Shown piece after piece: positions 9,090 to 18,543 of a stretch of 64,000 nt of DNA. The translations under genes were made by a program, and so were the position numbers. This DNA is from Gilvimarinus chinensis DSM 19667. GTDB lineage: Bacteria > Pseudomonadota > Gammaproteobacteria > Pseudomonadales > Cellvibrionaceae. Below the pieces are notes generated by a model, which ran no database searches, was not told where the DNA came from, and saw only the letters and a list, made by a program, of their open reading frames with translations. Numbering within the stretch: the first letter of the stretch is position 1; each line of letters begins with the position of its first letter. The DNA is taken from NCBI RefSeq assembly GCF_000377745.1, contig NZ_KB898709.1:5001-69000 (forward strand), given 5' to 3'.

Positions 9090-9808
9090 ACATCACCCCC
9101 TGCCAGCCGATCTTCCACTACCGAACTGGTCTCGAACTGATAACGCATGTTGCGATAAACACACACATCGGTGATATTTTCCGGCGTACCTTGAGGACAG
9201 CAGCGGTAATTAGTGGACACCCGATAGCCCCCGACAACGGGGCGTACCCGATGCCAGGTATGGCCATGAAGCATCACTAAGGTCCCTTTTTTAGGCGTCA
9301 GCACTATTTGATCTGCGAACTCTTCGTTCACGTCACCCACAGTGATCGTGCCCCGCCGATGAGAGCCGGGGACAACCAGTGTCTGGCCACCGATCTCTTC
9401 ACTGATATCATCTGTGTAAATTAGCCGATTAACATTGAAGCGGGCGGCGCTTTCCTGCGGATCACAGTCCTGATGCCAAGCCTGACCTTTGGTTCCCTTG
9501 CGGGAAAACATGGTCATGCAGTACAGCGAATACCACCCCTCGCCTAAAATCGCTTGGGTCAGCGCCGTAAGGCGGGGATCATTCTCCGCCACATCGAAGG
9601 CATTCTGCCCCTCTTGCTGGGGAAACCAGGGAATGACTTCCGTCGCAGACTTATTCAGGAACTCTTCCGTATGAAGAAATGCCGGGCTCGAGCCAAAATG
9701 ACCAACAATGAGTTCCTGGTATTGATCCATCAATTCAGACTCAAAAAAATCTTCCAGTACCAGATAACCATCGCGCCAGAATTGTTGGGCTAACGCTTCG
9801 TAGTTCAT
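9086..9808 (-). CDS. Phytanoyl-CoA dioxygenase (PhyH) family protein
   Basis: 240-residue Fe(II)/2-oxoglutarate-dependent dioxygenase-like protein. The iron-binding facial triad is visible as His112-x-Asp114 in AWHQDCDP and a distal His in HGHTWHRVRP (about 183-186), followed by an Arg for 2-oxoglutarate in YRVSTNYR. The start at 9808 has GGGGG 5 nt upstream; an upstream in-frame ATG at 9856 would add 16 unconserved residues. It is first in a three-gene ATGA-coupled operon with the porter and oxidoreductase. PhyH-type proteins of unknown substrate often occur in bacterial carbohydrate loci; here it may act on a decorated sugar. The function is unproven. Confidence 0.85.
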   Translation of the reverse strand: MNYEALAQQFWRDGYLVLEDFFESELMDQYQELIVGHFGSSPAFLHTEEFLNKSATEVIPWFPQQEGQNAFDVAENDPRLTALTQAILGEGWYSLYCMTMFSRKGTKGQAWHQDCDPQESAARFNVNRLIYTDDISEEIGGQTLVVPGSHRRGTITVGDVNEEFADQIVLTPKKGTLVMLHGHTWHRVRPVVGGYRVSTNYRCCPQGTPENITDVCVYRNMRYQFETSSVVEDRLAGGDV

Positions 9809-9868
9809 AAAACCCCCAGAACCATAGGTATTCGTTATTGTTAAGTCAGGTATCAACAGCGCAATTAA

Positions 9869-9897
9869 GCCGCACTCACTGATCGTGCTCGTGCGGC
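9869..9897. other. Intercistronic hairpin between the GH43 and PhyH genes
   Basis: 7-bp stem GCCGCAC/GTGCGGC (9869-9875, 9891-9897) with a 15-nt loop in the 98-bp gap. There is no T run on the minus strand, so it is more likely an mRNA-processing or stability element than a terminator. Confidence 0.35.
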
Positions 9898-9906
9898 CTA
9901 TTAATG

Positions 9907-11511
9907 TTATTCGTCTCGTTGGTAATAAAAATGATGAAAATCAGCGGCCCGCGCGGTGCCGGTTAAATCCTGACACGCCATACCAATAAAGGTACCGGTA
10001 AAACTTGCGCCCTCGCCTTTACCCGCCTCGCAAGACAAATGCCGGTAATCTAACGTAACAGGCAACTCACACCATTCACTATCGTCGTATCGATAGCTGA
10101 AGGTCAGCTCGGCCCGTCTGATGACGGCTTTTAAGTGTATTTTTTTGTTTGACTCTAACGCAATCGGTGCCATCGGGAAACTCGCTTCCAGCCCCAATTT
10201 TGCATCGCAGGACATGATCGCCAACTGCTTGCCAAGCGCCTCATCGTGAGAGATGTATAAATAATGAAACTTCTGCGAATTGTAATAACACACCAGGCCA
10301 GCCATTTGCTGAAAGTTTTCTGGATTAAATTCCACCACAGCGCCCGCTTCGCAGCTTAAGCTGTCTTGGCGTAAGGCTACTAATGACGATTCAAAATGAC
10401 TTCCCAAAGATTCTCGCCCAAACAGCCGCAAACACCCCGCCCGCTCCGTCAAACTAAACAAACGTTCATGGCGCGGAGTTCGCAACCACTGGAACGCTTG
10501 AGGCAATTCGCTGTTTGTAAAATCAAAATCGGTCGCTTCCGCTGGCCACGGGTGTTCTGGCAGGTTCGGTGCCTGAACCGAGGTTTCCGGCAAGTTCGAC
10601 TCATTGTCGAGGCGCAGCCAGCCTTGATCATCCCAGCGCACTCGCTGTATCGCCGATTCTCGTCCTAATGGACTGAAGCGATCCTCAGGCGATAACGGCC
10701 GCGAACACAAGTGAACCGCATAGTGTTCACTCCCGTTAGGCGTATCCACTACCGCGCCATGGCCGCATCTTTGTATGGCAAGCTCGGGGTTATCTTTGGC
10801 GGTAATAAAGTGACCATTGGGGTCCAGCTCGTAAGGGCCGGTTAAAGAACGCGAACGGGCTAAGGTCATTGCATGATCGTAGCCTGTACCGCCTTCAGCC
10901 GTCAGTAGATAGTAATATCCATCGCGTTTGTATATATGGGGTCCTTCCGTAAACCCTAACGTCGAACCTGCAAAAATATTTTTCGCGGTGCCGATAAGCC
11001 GTTGCGATGACACATCGTACTCCTGCAGTAAAATTCCACCGAAAAATGTTCGCTCGGGCCGATGATCCCACACCATATTCACAAGCCATTTGCGGCCATC
11101 CTCATCGTGAAACAGCGAAGGGTCAAAACCACTGCTGTTGAGGTACACCGGATCGGTCCAGTCACCATCAATACGCTCGCAAGTAGTGAGGTAATTGTGA
11201 GTATCTTTAAAATTACCATCAAAGCGTTTTACATCAGTGTAAATAAGCCAAAAGCGTCCGTCTGCCCAACTGAGGCACGGAGCCCAAACACCGCAAGAAT
11301 CGGGTTCACCCGTCATATCCAATAACGCAGGGCGGTTAAGTGGACGACTCACCAAACGCCAGTTTTTCAAGTCGCGAGAATGGTGAATTTGCACACCGGG
11401 ATACCACTCGAAAGTAGACGTGGCAATATAAAAATCATCGCCAACTCGAACAATAGAAGGGTCAGGGTTAAAACCCGGTAAAATGGGGTTACGAATATTT
11501 TGATTCTTCAT
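9907..11511 (-). CDS. GH43 beta-xylosidase / alpha-L-arabinofuranosidase
   Basis: 534-residue glycoside hydrolase family 43 enzyme. The five-bladed beta-propeller domain spans about residues 8-300, with catalytic base Asp17 (NPDPSI), pKa-modulating Asp130 (GFDPSLFHDEDG) and acid Glu189 (TEGPHIYK), the same spacing as in characterised GH43 xylosidases. A C-terminal beta-sandwich (about 335-530) completes the usual two-domain form. No signal peptide is visible, so it probably acts in the cytoplasm on imported xylo-oligosaccharides. Its upstream region holds a LacI-type operator overlapping a promoter about 430 bp ahead of the start codon. The next three genes may be read from the same promoter. 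Confidence 0.92.
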   Translation of the reverse strand: MKNQNIRNPILPGFNPDPSIVRVGDDFYIATSTFEWYPGVQIHHSRDLKNWRLVSRPLNRPALLDMTGEPDSCGVWAPCLSWADGRFWLIYTDVKRFDGNFKDTHNYLTTCERIDGDWTDPVYLNSSGFDPSLFHDEDGRKWLVNMVWDHRPERTFFGGILLQEYDVSSQRLIGTAKNIFAGSTLGFTEGPHIYKRDGYYYLLTAEGGTGYDHAMTLARSRSLTGPYELDPNGHFITAKDNPELAIQRCGHGAVVDTPNGSEHYAVHLCSRPLSPEDRFSPLGRESAIQRVRWDDQGWLRLDNESNLPETSVQAPNLPEHPWPAEATDFDFTNSELPQAFQWLRTPRHERLFSLTERAGCLRLFGRESLGSHFESSLVALRQDSLSCEAGAVVEFNPENFQQMAGLVCYYNSQKFHYLYISHDEALGKQLAIMSCDAKLGLEASFPMAPIALESNKKIHLKAVIRRAELTFSYRYDDSEWCELPVTLDYRHLSCEAGKGEGASFTGTFIGMACQDLTGTARAADFHHFYYQRDE

Positions 11512-12248
11512 GGCGTAACTTCTGCCTATTACTGATGGTAAGGTCTATCGGTGCACAGTGAGCGTTACACTCACCGAGCTGCGTGCGCGTACAAAACGCA
11601 ATTACGGCCCACTCAGTCATTACCACTTCAACTTGAGGGGTCGTGCAATTTCACAATGCTTTCAATTTTTTATGCTGTATCGTTTTTTAAATTCACCCCT
11701 ACCGGCCACAAACTAACGCCTCAGCAAAAAATAGCTGCCCGCAGGCAGCCCAAGGCACTTAGGGAGGAGGGTTACCTCTTACTAAGTCTAGCTTTGGAGA
11801 GCTCAGCTAGAAGATTGCGTAAACTACTTAGAGTCCAATCCGTCAACCACTCATTTCCTAACGGGGCACTTACGACGCTATACCAAGTATCACCACCGGT
11901 TTCAGGCACTCTAGAACCATTCAAATTTCGTTATCGTTAACGTTAACAAAAGTGCCTTACTGAGGTCAATAAATAATTAACTCAAGCGGTGAAGGCTCTC
12001 GTAAATCGATCAAATTTACGCAGAATAAAGAGCCGCTGCTTACGCATCGAAAAACTAAAAAACAACGAAGGCAACTCAAAGAGGCAAGCTTTTTAAAGCC
12101 AACCCCTGACTACTCACTAAGAAAAGCACCAGCGGCAAAGCAAACTTGTTTTAATGCTGCAACACTCAATGATTCGAGGGCATGCACCTAACATTAAGCG
12201 TATAGGCGCGCCTTGCCAAGTCGACCCCACCAAACCCTGATGCGACCT
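11512..12248. other. Long GH43 upstream region; operator but no gene
   Basis: About 740 bp without a convincing protein. It contains the operator-promoter at 11936-11969, implying an untranslated leader of roughly 420 nt for the GH43 mRNA. The 11948-12248 part lies downstream of the halogenase gene and shows no strong terminator. Confidence 0.55.
11936..11969 (-). promoter_or_regulatory. LacI-type operator overlapping the GH43 operon promoter
   Basis: Perfect 12-bp palindrome GTTAACGTTAAC (11936-11947). On the minus strand TTGACC (11969-11964) stands 17 bp before TTAACG (11946-11941), so the operator covers the -10 region. The same arrangement occurs before the TonB receptor gene. Confidence 0.75.
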
Positions 12249-13721
12249 TTACGCTGAAAGATAGCGTTTTAAAAACTCCGCGTGACTGGGTAACTTGGCA
12301 ATATGCGACTGCACGCCTTGAGATAACTGCTTTAGCAGTGCGGCCAGCTCACTCTCTGGCATTTCATCCACAACGGCGTGATAGGTTTTTGGAATGAGCC
12401 CCTGCCCGATCATCACCTGAAACCAAGAATCGACAAACAGCTCGCCATCTTCCAGAAAGAATCGCCCCGTTTGCTGAAATTGCTCCATACGATGTGCCAG
12501 AGAGTCAGGCACGCTCATGGTGCGACAATGTTGCCAGAATGGCGAATCACTTCGCTCGGTCAAACGATAATGTAAAACGATAAAATCCAACACCTGACGA
12601 TATTCGGAATCCGCCCTTCGGTTAAATTCATCGCGGTCCAATGCGCAATCAATACTATCTGGAAACAACTTAATGAGCTTTAAAATATTCTGCTGAATAA
12701 GGTGAATACTGGTGGACTCCAAAGGCTCCAAAAACCCGCCAGCAAGCCCCAAAGCAATACAGTTTTTATTCCACTGAAGCTTCCGCTTTCCTGTCACAAA
12801 TCGAATTTTATTGGGCTCTGATGTCAGCCCTCCTTGGACGGAGTGATTTAATAAATTTAGCGCTTCATCGTCTGGCAAATAATCACTGGAGTACACAATC
12901 CCGTTACCTCGACGATGCTGAAGAGGAATCTCCCATCGCCAGCCAGCCTTGTGCGCGACTGCGCGAGTATAGGGCTTAGGGTCTCCGGTTAACTCAGTTT
13001 GCAGAGCAATCGCCCTGTCGCAGGGTAACCAATGGCTCCAATCTTCATAACCTGTCTGCAATGTCTGCTCAATCAGCAACGCTGCAAAACCCGTGCAATC
13101 TATAAACAAATCACCGTCAACACTCTTGCCGTTATCCAAGGTAACCGACAGAATATTGCCGCTATCTTTGCACTGATTCACACGTGTGACTTTGCCCTCT
13201 TCCCGTATGGTTCCGTTACGCTCAGCCATTTTCCGTAAATACTGACCATATCGAGTAGCATCCAGGTGGTAAGCGTAGTTCAAGCCACTGTCAGGGCCTA
13301 TTGCAAATCTATCCGCTTGGGCAGCCTGGACTTCACGACAATATCTTCCAAACGATTCAGCGAGCCCCAGCTCGTCACCGCGTCGCCAAAAATTATGGAA
13401 GCCCGCGGCCCAATAGTTTTTACCGGTTTCACCAAAACCGTGGATGTACTTATGCTCCGGTGAACGCCAGCCCTCAAATTGAATTCCGAGCTTAAACGTG
13501 GCTTGAGTCTCTCGAATAAAATCGCGCTCATTAATTCCCAGCAGCTGATTAAAGAATTGCAGTGTCGGTATGGTCGCCTCACCGACACCCACGGTACCGA
13601 TGGAATCCGATTCCACGAGAGTAATTTTTAATCTCTTAAAAACCTTGCTTAACGCTGCGGCGGCCATCCAGCCTGCGGTGCCACCTCCAACAATGGTTAA
13701 CGATTCGACTCTCTGGCTCAT
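12249..13721 (-). CDS. Flavin-dependent tryptophan-halogenase-like protein
   Basis: 490-residue FAD-dependent monooxygenase-fold protein of the tryptophan halogenase family. It has an N-terminal GGGTAGWMAA nucleotide motif, the halogenase signature WRWEIP (in AGWRWEIPLQHRR), the lysine of TFKLGIQF (residue 77, equivalent to PrnA/RebH Lys79) and the EPLESTSIHLI loop carrying the catalytic Glu. The ATG at 13721 has AGAGG 6 nt upstream; an in-frame TTG lies 6 bp earlier. It follows the TonB receptor gene on the same strand, separated by a terminator. Such genes are recurrent partners of TonB receptors in Xanthomonas/Caulobacter-type sugar loci; the physiological substrate is generally unknown. 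Confidence 0.88.
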   Translation of the reverse strand: MSQRVESLTIVGGGTAGWMAAAALSKVFKRLKITLVESDSIGTVGVGEATIPTLQFFNQLLGINERDFIRETQATFKLGIQFEGWRSPEHKYIHGFGETGKNYWAAGFHNFWRRGDELGLAESFGRYCREVQAAQADRFAIGPDSGLNYAYHLDATRYGQYLRKMAERNGTIREEGKVTRVNQCKDSGNILSVTLDNGKSVDGDLFIDCTGFAALLIEQTLQTGYEDWSHWLPCDRAIALQTELTGDPKPYTRAVAHKAGWRWEIPLQHRRGNGIVYSSDYLPDDEALNLLNHSVQGGLTSEPNKIRFVTGKRKLQWNKNCIALGLAGGFLEPLESTSIHLIQQNILKLIKLFPDSIDCALDRDEFNRRADSEYRQVLDFIVLHYRLTERSDSPFWQHCRTMSVPDSLAHRMEQFQQTGRFFLEDGELFVDSWFQVMIGQGLIPKTYHAVVDEMPESELAALLKQLSQGVQSHIAKLPSHAEFLKRYLSA

Positions 13722-13757
13722 ATCCAACCTCTGTTATTATTTTGACTCAACAAAAAG

Positions 13758-13785
13758 AGCCGCTATCGCTTATACGATAGCGGCT
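13758..13785 (-). terminator. Terminator after the TonB receptor gene
   Basis: Perfect 11-bp stem AGCCGCTATCG/CGATAGCGGCT (13775-13785 with 13758-13768), 6-nt loop, then CTTTTTG on the minus strand. It lies 37 bp past the receptor stop and before the halogenase start, so halogenase expression depends on read-through or its own promoter. Confidence 0.88.
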
Positions 13786-13822
13786 AAATATCACTAACAA
13801 CAAGTTTGGTTAAGTGTCACGA

Positions 13823-16810
13823 CTAGAAAGAATAGCGTGCACCCAATGCATACCGAGCACCTTGCTCACCATAAAATACCAGCATGTTGTCAGTGCGCCC
13901 ATGTACACGAACATCTTCTTCGGTGATATTCAATCCTTCCAAGAAGATAGACAAATTATCCGTCAGGTCATAATTAACAGAAATATCTACCTGACCATAG
14001 GCTTCGGTATACACCGGTTCTTGCTGACCATTACCCTGAGCGGTTCCGCTTAAGAAATCGTCGCGCCAGTTGTAAGCAATACGAGCCTGGAGACCATAGT
14101 TATCATAGAAAGCAACCACGTTAGCCGAATCGCTCAAGCCCAATAGGGCAAACTGGTTTTCATCGATAACGTCATTGTTATAGCCAATATCGCCATCCAC
14201 AGTAGTGAAGTTAACAATACCCCCAAAACCTGACTCGCCAAACATGTGCTGCAGCGCAAACTCAAAGCCATCGATAGACGCTTCTTTTTCATTGACCGGT
14301 ACACGTATGGTGTACATCAATGGGTCGTAACTACTGCGATCTCCCAGCAGCTCACCGCTGGTTCCGTCAATCCAACCTTGCGCCACATAATAGTCGCGAA
14401 CATCCTGACCAAAGTTATCAACTGACGCTTGAGCAGCCGCCTCTTCGTAACGAGGACCGGTTGCGGGGTTTACCACTGAGGGGAACAGCACTTCGTTTTC
14501 AATGCTTGTGCCGATAAAATTTTCTACGTCTTTTTGGTAATAACCCAGAGAAACATAGCTGCCTTCGCCGTAATACCATTCGGCGGAGAAATCAAAGTTA
14601 GTGGATTCAAACGGATCCAGATCCGGGTTCCCCGAGCCTGCGGTGCTGTTACCATAAGTACGCGCCTGAGGGCTATCCGGAATAGCCGTGCCCTGTAAAT
14701 CGCCATAGTTAGGGCGCGCAATTGTCTGACTAAACGAGGCACGCACAACGACGTCTTCTGTAGGCTGGATGGAGAAATCAATATTGGGCAGTAAATTATC
14801 GTAAGAGCCCGTTCCCTCACGGAAAATTCCACCATCGGCCTGTAATAGCAATTCGTTCGGCGTGCGCCACTGACCGTTAAAATAATTCGGCAACAAAGAG
14901 TTAGACGTTACGTCAGTTTCTTCGTAGCGCAAACCCAGTGCCAGGTCAGTCGGCATACCGGCACTATCCCAGCCCAGGTTGACTTGAACGTAAGCGGAAG
15001 ACTGCTCTTCTTCCATGCGGTTATCAACCGCGTATTCAGGGTTAATGCAAAGAGTCCCCGGATCACAGAAAGTAAAAGCATTACCACCAGCGCCCTGACC
15101 ATCGGGGTACTGCTCGTAAAAGCGCGCAATATCACCGGCAAACTGATCGTAATTTACATCAACAAATTGACCATAAACCCCGCCAGCAGACAAATCATCA
15201 AACTCCCCCGCCAAGCTTTTAAATTCAAACGCGGAATCATCAAAGTTATTGTCGCCATCACCTGCAGCTGAGTTCCAGTCGCCGCCGATATTGGTGTAAC
15301 CCACACCACCCCAGTTACCCCCCTGATTGAGGCTAAACGCTGTGCGGTTTTCTATTTTGGTCGCCGCCAAGCCAAAATCCAAACTCTTAACCACAGACTC
15401 ATCGAACTCGTAGCTACCGTCTAACTTAACCTGATCGATTTCCGTTTTCTGGTATGAGTTACGGTGACTGGTACCCGTAGCAATAATATCGCTTGCCGTA
15501 AGAGCACCATCGTCCATTTCGACTGTCATTAACGGTAAGTCTTGGCTGAAATCGACGGTCGTTCTGGTTCGGGTAAATGCAGCAGCGGTCGCCACATTGT
15601 CACTGCCACGATAATCCTGAGGCTTGGCTTCGGCCTCCGACGAGTGCGCGTCTAATGCCAGGGTGAGGTTGTCGGTCGCTTGCCACTCTACATTTAAGCC
15701 CAAAGAATCCATCTGGCTGTCGGTGCCCCAGCTGCCAACACCAAAACCAACGTCGCAACAGTCTGGAGCCACCAAATATGAGGGAGTAACGACACTGCTT
15801 TCGCTGTATAACTCGCTCTCACCTTGAGAACTGAAGCCACCACCAAACCAGGCTGAAAGCTCTTGACGCTCACGATCTACGGACTGCTCTGTGTAGGTGT
15901 AATCAGCAGTGGCCGTAATGCTATCCACAGGCTGCCATTGCAAGGTTGCCTGGGCGTTGGTGCGCTCGCGCGAATAATCATCCACACGGTACATATAATT
16001 TTGCGGGGTAGACATTAAATCGCCAGCGGCTACCGGGTAGGCATCGATCAGCGCATCGCCCTCACCGACCCGCAAGCTGTTCCAGCCGGAGGAAACAGTG
16101 CCAGATAACTGCGCTGAATCGCGCTTTTGGTAGCTCGCTGACACCGCAACACCGAAGGTATCGTCAGCAAAGGTGTTGCTGTAAATACCGGAGATCTCAG
16201 GGGTTACATCGTCACCTATACGATTGGTGCTGTCGGCAACGGCTTTAACCCCAAAGCTCGCGTTCAATCCGGCGTTTTCCAGCGGACGAGTCGTTTTAAT
16301 ATTAATGGTCGAACCTATGCCACCGGTGGTTAAGTTCGCCTTGCCGGTTTTATAAATCTCAACACCACTGACGCTTTCCGCAGCCAGCTGAGAAAAGTCA
16401 AAAGAGCGGGAGTTATTCGTACCCGTTTCCCCGAGGTTAGCCGTGGGCATTTGACGACCATTGAGGGTGATCATGTTGTAATCGGGCCCAAAACCACGAA
16501 CGGTCACACGAGAACCTTCGTTGTTCTGCCGATCAATAGACACACCGGTCACCCGCTGTAGCGACTCAGCCAAGTTAGTGTCGGGGAAATCACCAATATC
16601 CTCAGCGGAAATGGCATCAACCACACCCTGAGAGTCGCGCTTCACATCCATCGCCCTATCCAAAGAGGCGCGAATACCGGTAACCACTACCTCTTCTAAT
16701 AACCCAGCATTAGCTTGACCATTTTGCGCCATGGCTCCAGTAGCGCCCCCGCCCATCACCAAGGCAATGGTCGAGGATAAAAGACGTTGTTTTACAGTGA
16801 GTTGGCTCAT
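13823..16810 (-). CDS. TonB-dependent outer-membrane receptor (xylan fragments)
   Basis: 995-residue outer-membrane transporter of the Xanthomonas/Caulobacter-type TonB receptor family. It has a signal peptide ending near AMAQ (residue 29), the TonB-box-like EEVVVTGIRASL (about 39-50), a plug domain with VVDAISAEDIGDFPDTNLAESLQR and TVRGFGPDYNMITLNGR, then a 22-strand-type barrel ending in ALGARYSF with a terminal Phe. GGAG lies 10 nt before the ATG. The promoter upstream carries the GTTAACGTTAAC operator, and the lacI gene follows immediately. Import of xylo-oligosaccharides is inferred from the GH43, GH120 and xylAB genes around it. Confidence 0.93.
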   Translation of the reverse strand: MSQLTVKQRLLSSTIALVMGGGATGAMAQNGQANAGLLEEVVVTGIRASLDRAMDVKRDSQGVVDAISAEDIGDFPDTNLAESLQRVTGVSIDRQNNEGSRVTVRGFGPDYNMITLNGRQMPTANLGETGTNNSRSFDFSQLAAESVSGVEIYKTGKANLTTGGIGSTINIKTTRPLENAGLNASFGVKAVADSTNRIGDDVTPEISGIYSNTFADDTFGVAVSASYQKRDSAQLSGTVSSGWNSLRVGEGDALIDAYPVAAGDLMSTPQNYMYRVDDYSRERTNAQATLQWQPVDSITATADYTYTEQSVDRERQELSAWFGGGFSSQGESELYSESSVVTPSYLVAPDCCDVGFGVGSWGTDSQMDSLGLNVEWQATDNLTLALDAHSSEAEAKPQDYRGSDNVATAAAFTRTRTTVDFSQDLPLMTVEMDDGALTASDIIATGTSHRNSYQKTEIDQVKLDGSYEFDESVVKSLDFGLAATKIENRTAFSLNQGGNWGGVGYTNIGGDWNSAAGDGDNNFDDSAFEFKSLAGEFDDLSAGGVYGQFVDVNYDQFAGDIARFYEQYPDGQGAGGNAFTFCDPGTLCINPEYAVDNRMEEEQSSAYVQVNLGWDSAGMPTDLALGLRYEETDVTSNSLLPNYFNGQWRTPNELLLQADGGIFREGTGSYDNLLPNIDFSIQPTEDVVVRASFSQTIARPNYGDLQGTAIPDSPQARTYGNSTAGSGNPDLDPFESTNFDFSAEWYYGEGSYVSLGYYQKDVENFIGTSIENEVLFPSVVNPATGPRYEEAAAQASVDNFGQDVRDYYVAQGWIDGTSGELLGDRSSYDPLMYTIRVPVNEKEASIDGFEFALQHMFGESGFGGIVNFTTVDGDIGYNNDVIDENQFALLGLSDSANVVAFYDNYGLQARIAYNWRDDFLSGTAQGNGQQEPVYTEAYGQVDISVNYDLTDNLSIFLEGLNITEEDVRVHGRTDNMLVFYGEQGARYALGARYSF

Positions 16811-16898
16811 TATTTTTTTACTCCAGTTATAGGCTTAACAATGAACTGGAAATGGCCTCGCCTCCATATCCAGTAAGCGCACTGAAATGCGCGTTACC

Positions 16899-16932
16899 GT
16901 TAACGTTAACAAAGGCTCTCAGAGCGCGTCAA
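16899..16932 (-). promoter_or_regulatory. LacI-type operator overlapping the TonB receptor promoter
   Basis: Perfect palindrome GTTAACGTTAAC (16899-16910). On the minus strand TTGACG (16932-16927), a 17-bp spacer and TTAACG (16909-16904) form a promoter whose -10 is inside the operator. This is identical in architecture to the GH43 promoter site. Confidence 0.78.
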
Positions 16933-17011
16933 TAGAATTTTTAACAATTACATTCCCCCCCTAATGCTTAGCGGTCTTTAGCTGTTTCGTAGCACTGAAA
17001 ACCCAATGAGC

Positions 17012-18058
17012 TTACTCAGCAGCCGTTGAACCCCGCTGCACAAGAGCGTGGGCCAATACTTCCCGTTTTTGCAGCTTTATCCCCAATACGCTATCGGCCT
17101 TAACCACTTCAATTAACAAGTTAACAGACTCAGAGGACAGCTCTTCAATCGGCTGACGCACGGTTGTGAGCTGAGGAAAAATCGAGGTGGCAATGTTCGT
17201 ATCGTCAAAACCTGCAACGGCCAAGTCCTCAGGAACCCAAAGACTGCGACGGTGTGCCGTTGCAATGACCGCGCTGGCCATATCATCATTACTGGCAAAA
17301 ATTGCCGTCACAGGTTTACCGGCATCCAATATTTTCGCGCAGGCCTTCATCCCACTGTTAAAAGAGAAGTCCCCCTCTGCGACAAGCGCCTCATCAACGC
17401 TCAAGCCATGCTTGCTCATGGCATCCTGAAACCCTTTGTAACGGCTAACGGCGATTCCTTGGTGGGTATCCCCCTTTATGAATCCGATTGATGAATGCCC
17501 TTGCGCAATCAAATGCTCGGTCATTTCAAAGGTGGCCCGGTAGTCGTCGATAGAAACGTAGGAGGATCGCTCCAACTCTAAACCCGGCCCCACACGCACG
17601 TAACGCACACCGGCTTTATCCAGCGCATCTAACAAGGGGACATATTCACACAACGGCGGAGGGATGATCATGCCATCCAGCTTGTAACGTTTGGTTAGCT
17701 CGTCAACCACAGCCTCCACATCATTGTCCCCGTAAGAGCAAGGCTCAATGACGAGGTGATACCCCAGCTCATTGCAGCGCTTAAGAACGCCAATCAGATA
17801 CTGGCTGATGTAGCTACCGAGAGAGTTATCGTAAAAAAAACCGATCAGATAAGACTGCGCCCCAGATAAGCTGCGAGCTGACGCATCCAAGCGATAGTTT
17901 AACGCCTCTACCGCTGCCATTACCTTGTCATAAGTGGCGGCCGCCACCCGATCTTTATTAAGAACCCGTGAAACCGTCATTAAAGACACGCCAGCTCTTT
18001 CGGCGACATCTTTCATAGTGACCCGTGTCGATTTACCCGCGCGTTGTTTTTTACTCAT
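17012..18058 (-). CDS. LacI-family transcriptional repressor (XylR-like)
   Basis: 348-residue LacI/GalR regulator. The helix-turn-helix and hinge are at residues 14-60 (VTMKDVAERAGVSLMTVSRV, then LDASARSL), followed by a periplasmic-binding-protein-like sensor domain with IGFFYDN and FASNDDMASAVI. The ATG at 18058 is preferred over an in-frame TTG 18 bp upstream because typical family N-termini start shortly before the HTH. The gene lies upstream of the TonB receptor on the same strand and divergent from the GH120 gene. It is the only LacI protein in the window, so it is the best candidate to bind the three GTTAACGTTAAC operators and respond to a xylose-derived sugar; this is inference. Confidence 0.9.
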   Translation of the reverse strand: MSKKQRAGKSTRVTMKDVAERAGVSLMTVSRVLNKDRVAAATYDKVMAAVEALNYRLDASARSLSGAQSYLIGFFYDNSLGSYISQYLIGVLKRCNELGYHLVIEPCSYGDNDVEAVVDELTKRYKLDGMIIPPPLCEYVPLLDALDKAGVRYVRVGPGLELERSSYVSIDDYRATFEMTEHLIAQGHSSIGFIKGDTHQGIAVSRYKGFQDAMSKHGLSVDEALVAEGDFSFNSGMKACAKILDAGKPVTAIFASNDDMASAVIATAHRRSLWVPEDLAVAGFDDTNIATSIFPQLTTVRQPIEELSSESVNLLIEVVKADSVLGIKLQKREVLAHALVQRGSTAAE

Positions 18059-18543
18059 CAAATACTCAGTAAACAAGTTTCCAGCGAATCGGCAGCAGAC
18101 GACTTGCCGTTAACCGTGATCAGATTAGTCCGGTGTACCCCGGCGCCCTTTAGTACCACAAACAACGCCACATTACCATTTGCTATCGTGGCAAGGCAGC
18201 ACACGAGTACAGAATTAGTGTCGCGCCTTGCTACTCCAAGCCTTTTGAAATCCGTTTTTTCTAGAGCATCCATCCTGACGACTGAATTTAATGCGCTCGC
18301 GTCGAGTTCGACTTTCTCCCACAAGTTCAGATGAGCGTTTGCAAGCCCTCATCAATAGGCGATTTGCATAATCCTGACTCAGTTCAGCAAAACTCGAACA
18401 CCTTCGGCCATAAAAACGAACCGATAAAAGCGGCCTTCATCACTGCCGCGTGACACGCTGTCCAGCAACAAGTGGCATACTATGGCATTCATTTCACCTT
18501 CTGCAATTTCGCCCCATCCGATAACACTAAGGCAGGACCAATT
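18059..18543. other. Intergenic region between lacI and the GH120 gene
   Basis: About 485 bp between divergent genes with no convincing protein. One CGTTAACC half-operator-like sequence occurs near 18108-18115, but no complete GTTAACGTTAAC palindrome. Promoters for lacI and the GH120 gene should lie here; I could not assign them. Confidence 0.4.

Noticed and set aside
11551-11940. 129-residue frame upstream of the GH43 gene
   Set aside because: No ribosome binding site, no recognisable domain, and it ends at the operator-promoter of the opposite strand; the composition looks non-coding.
12378-13588. Antisense frames within the halogenase gene
   Set aside because: They lack start signals and domains, while the sense strand has the full halogenase motif set.
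18044-18334. Two opposite small frames in the lacI-GH120 gap
   Set aside because: They overlap each other and the lacI start, and lack family similarity; the region is promoter DNA.
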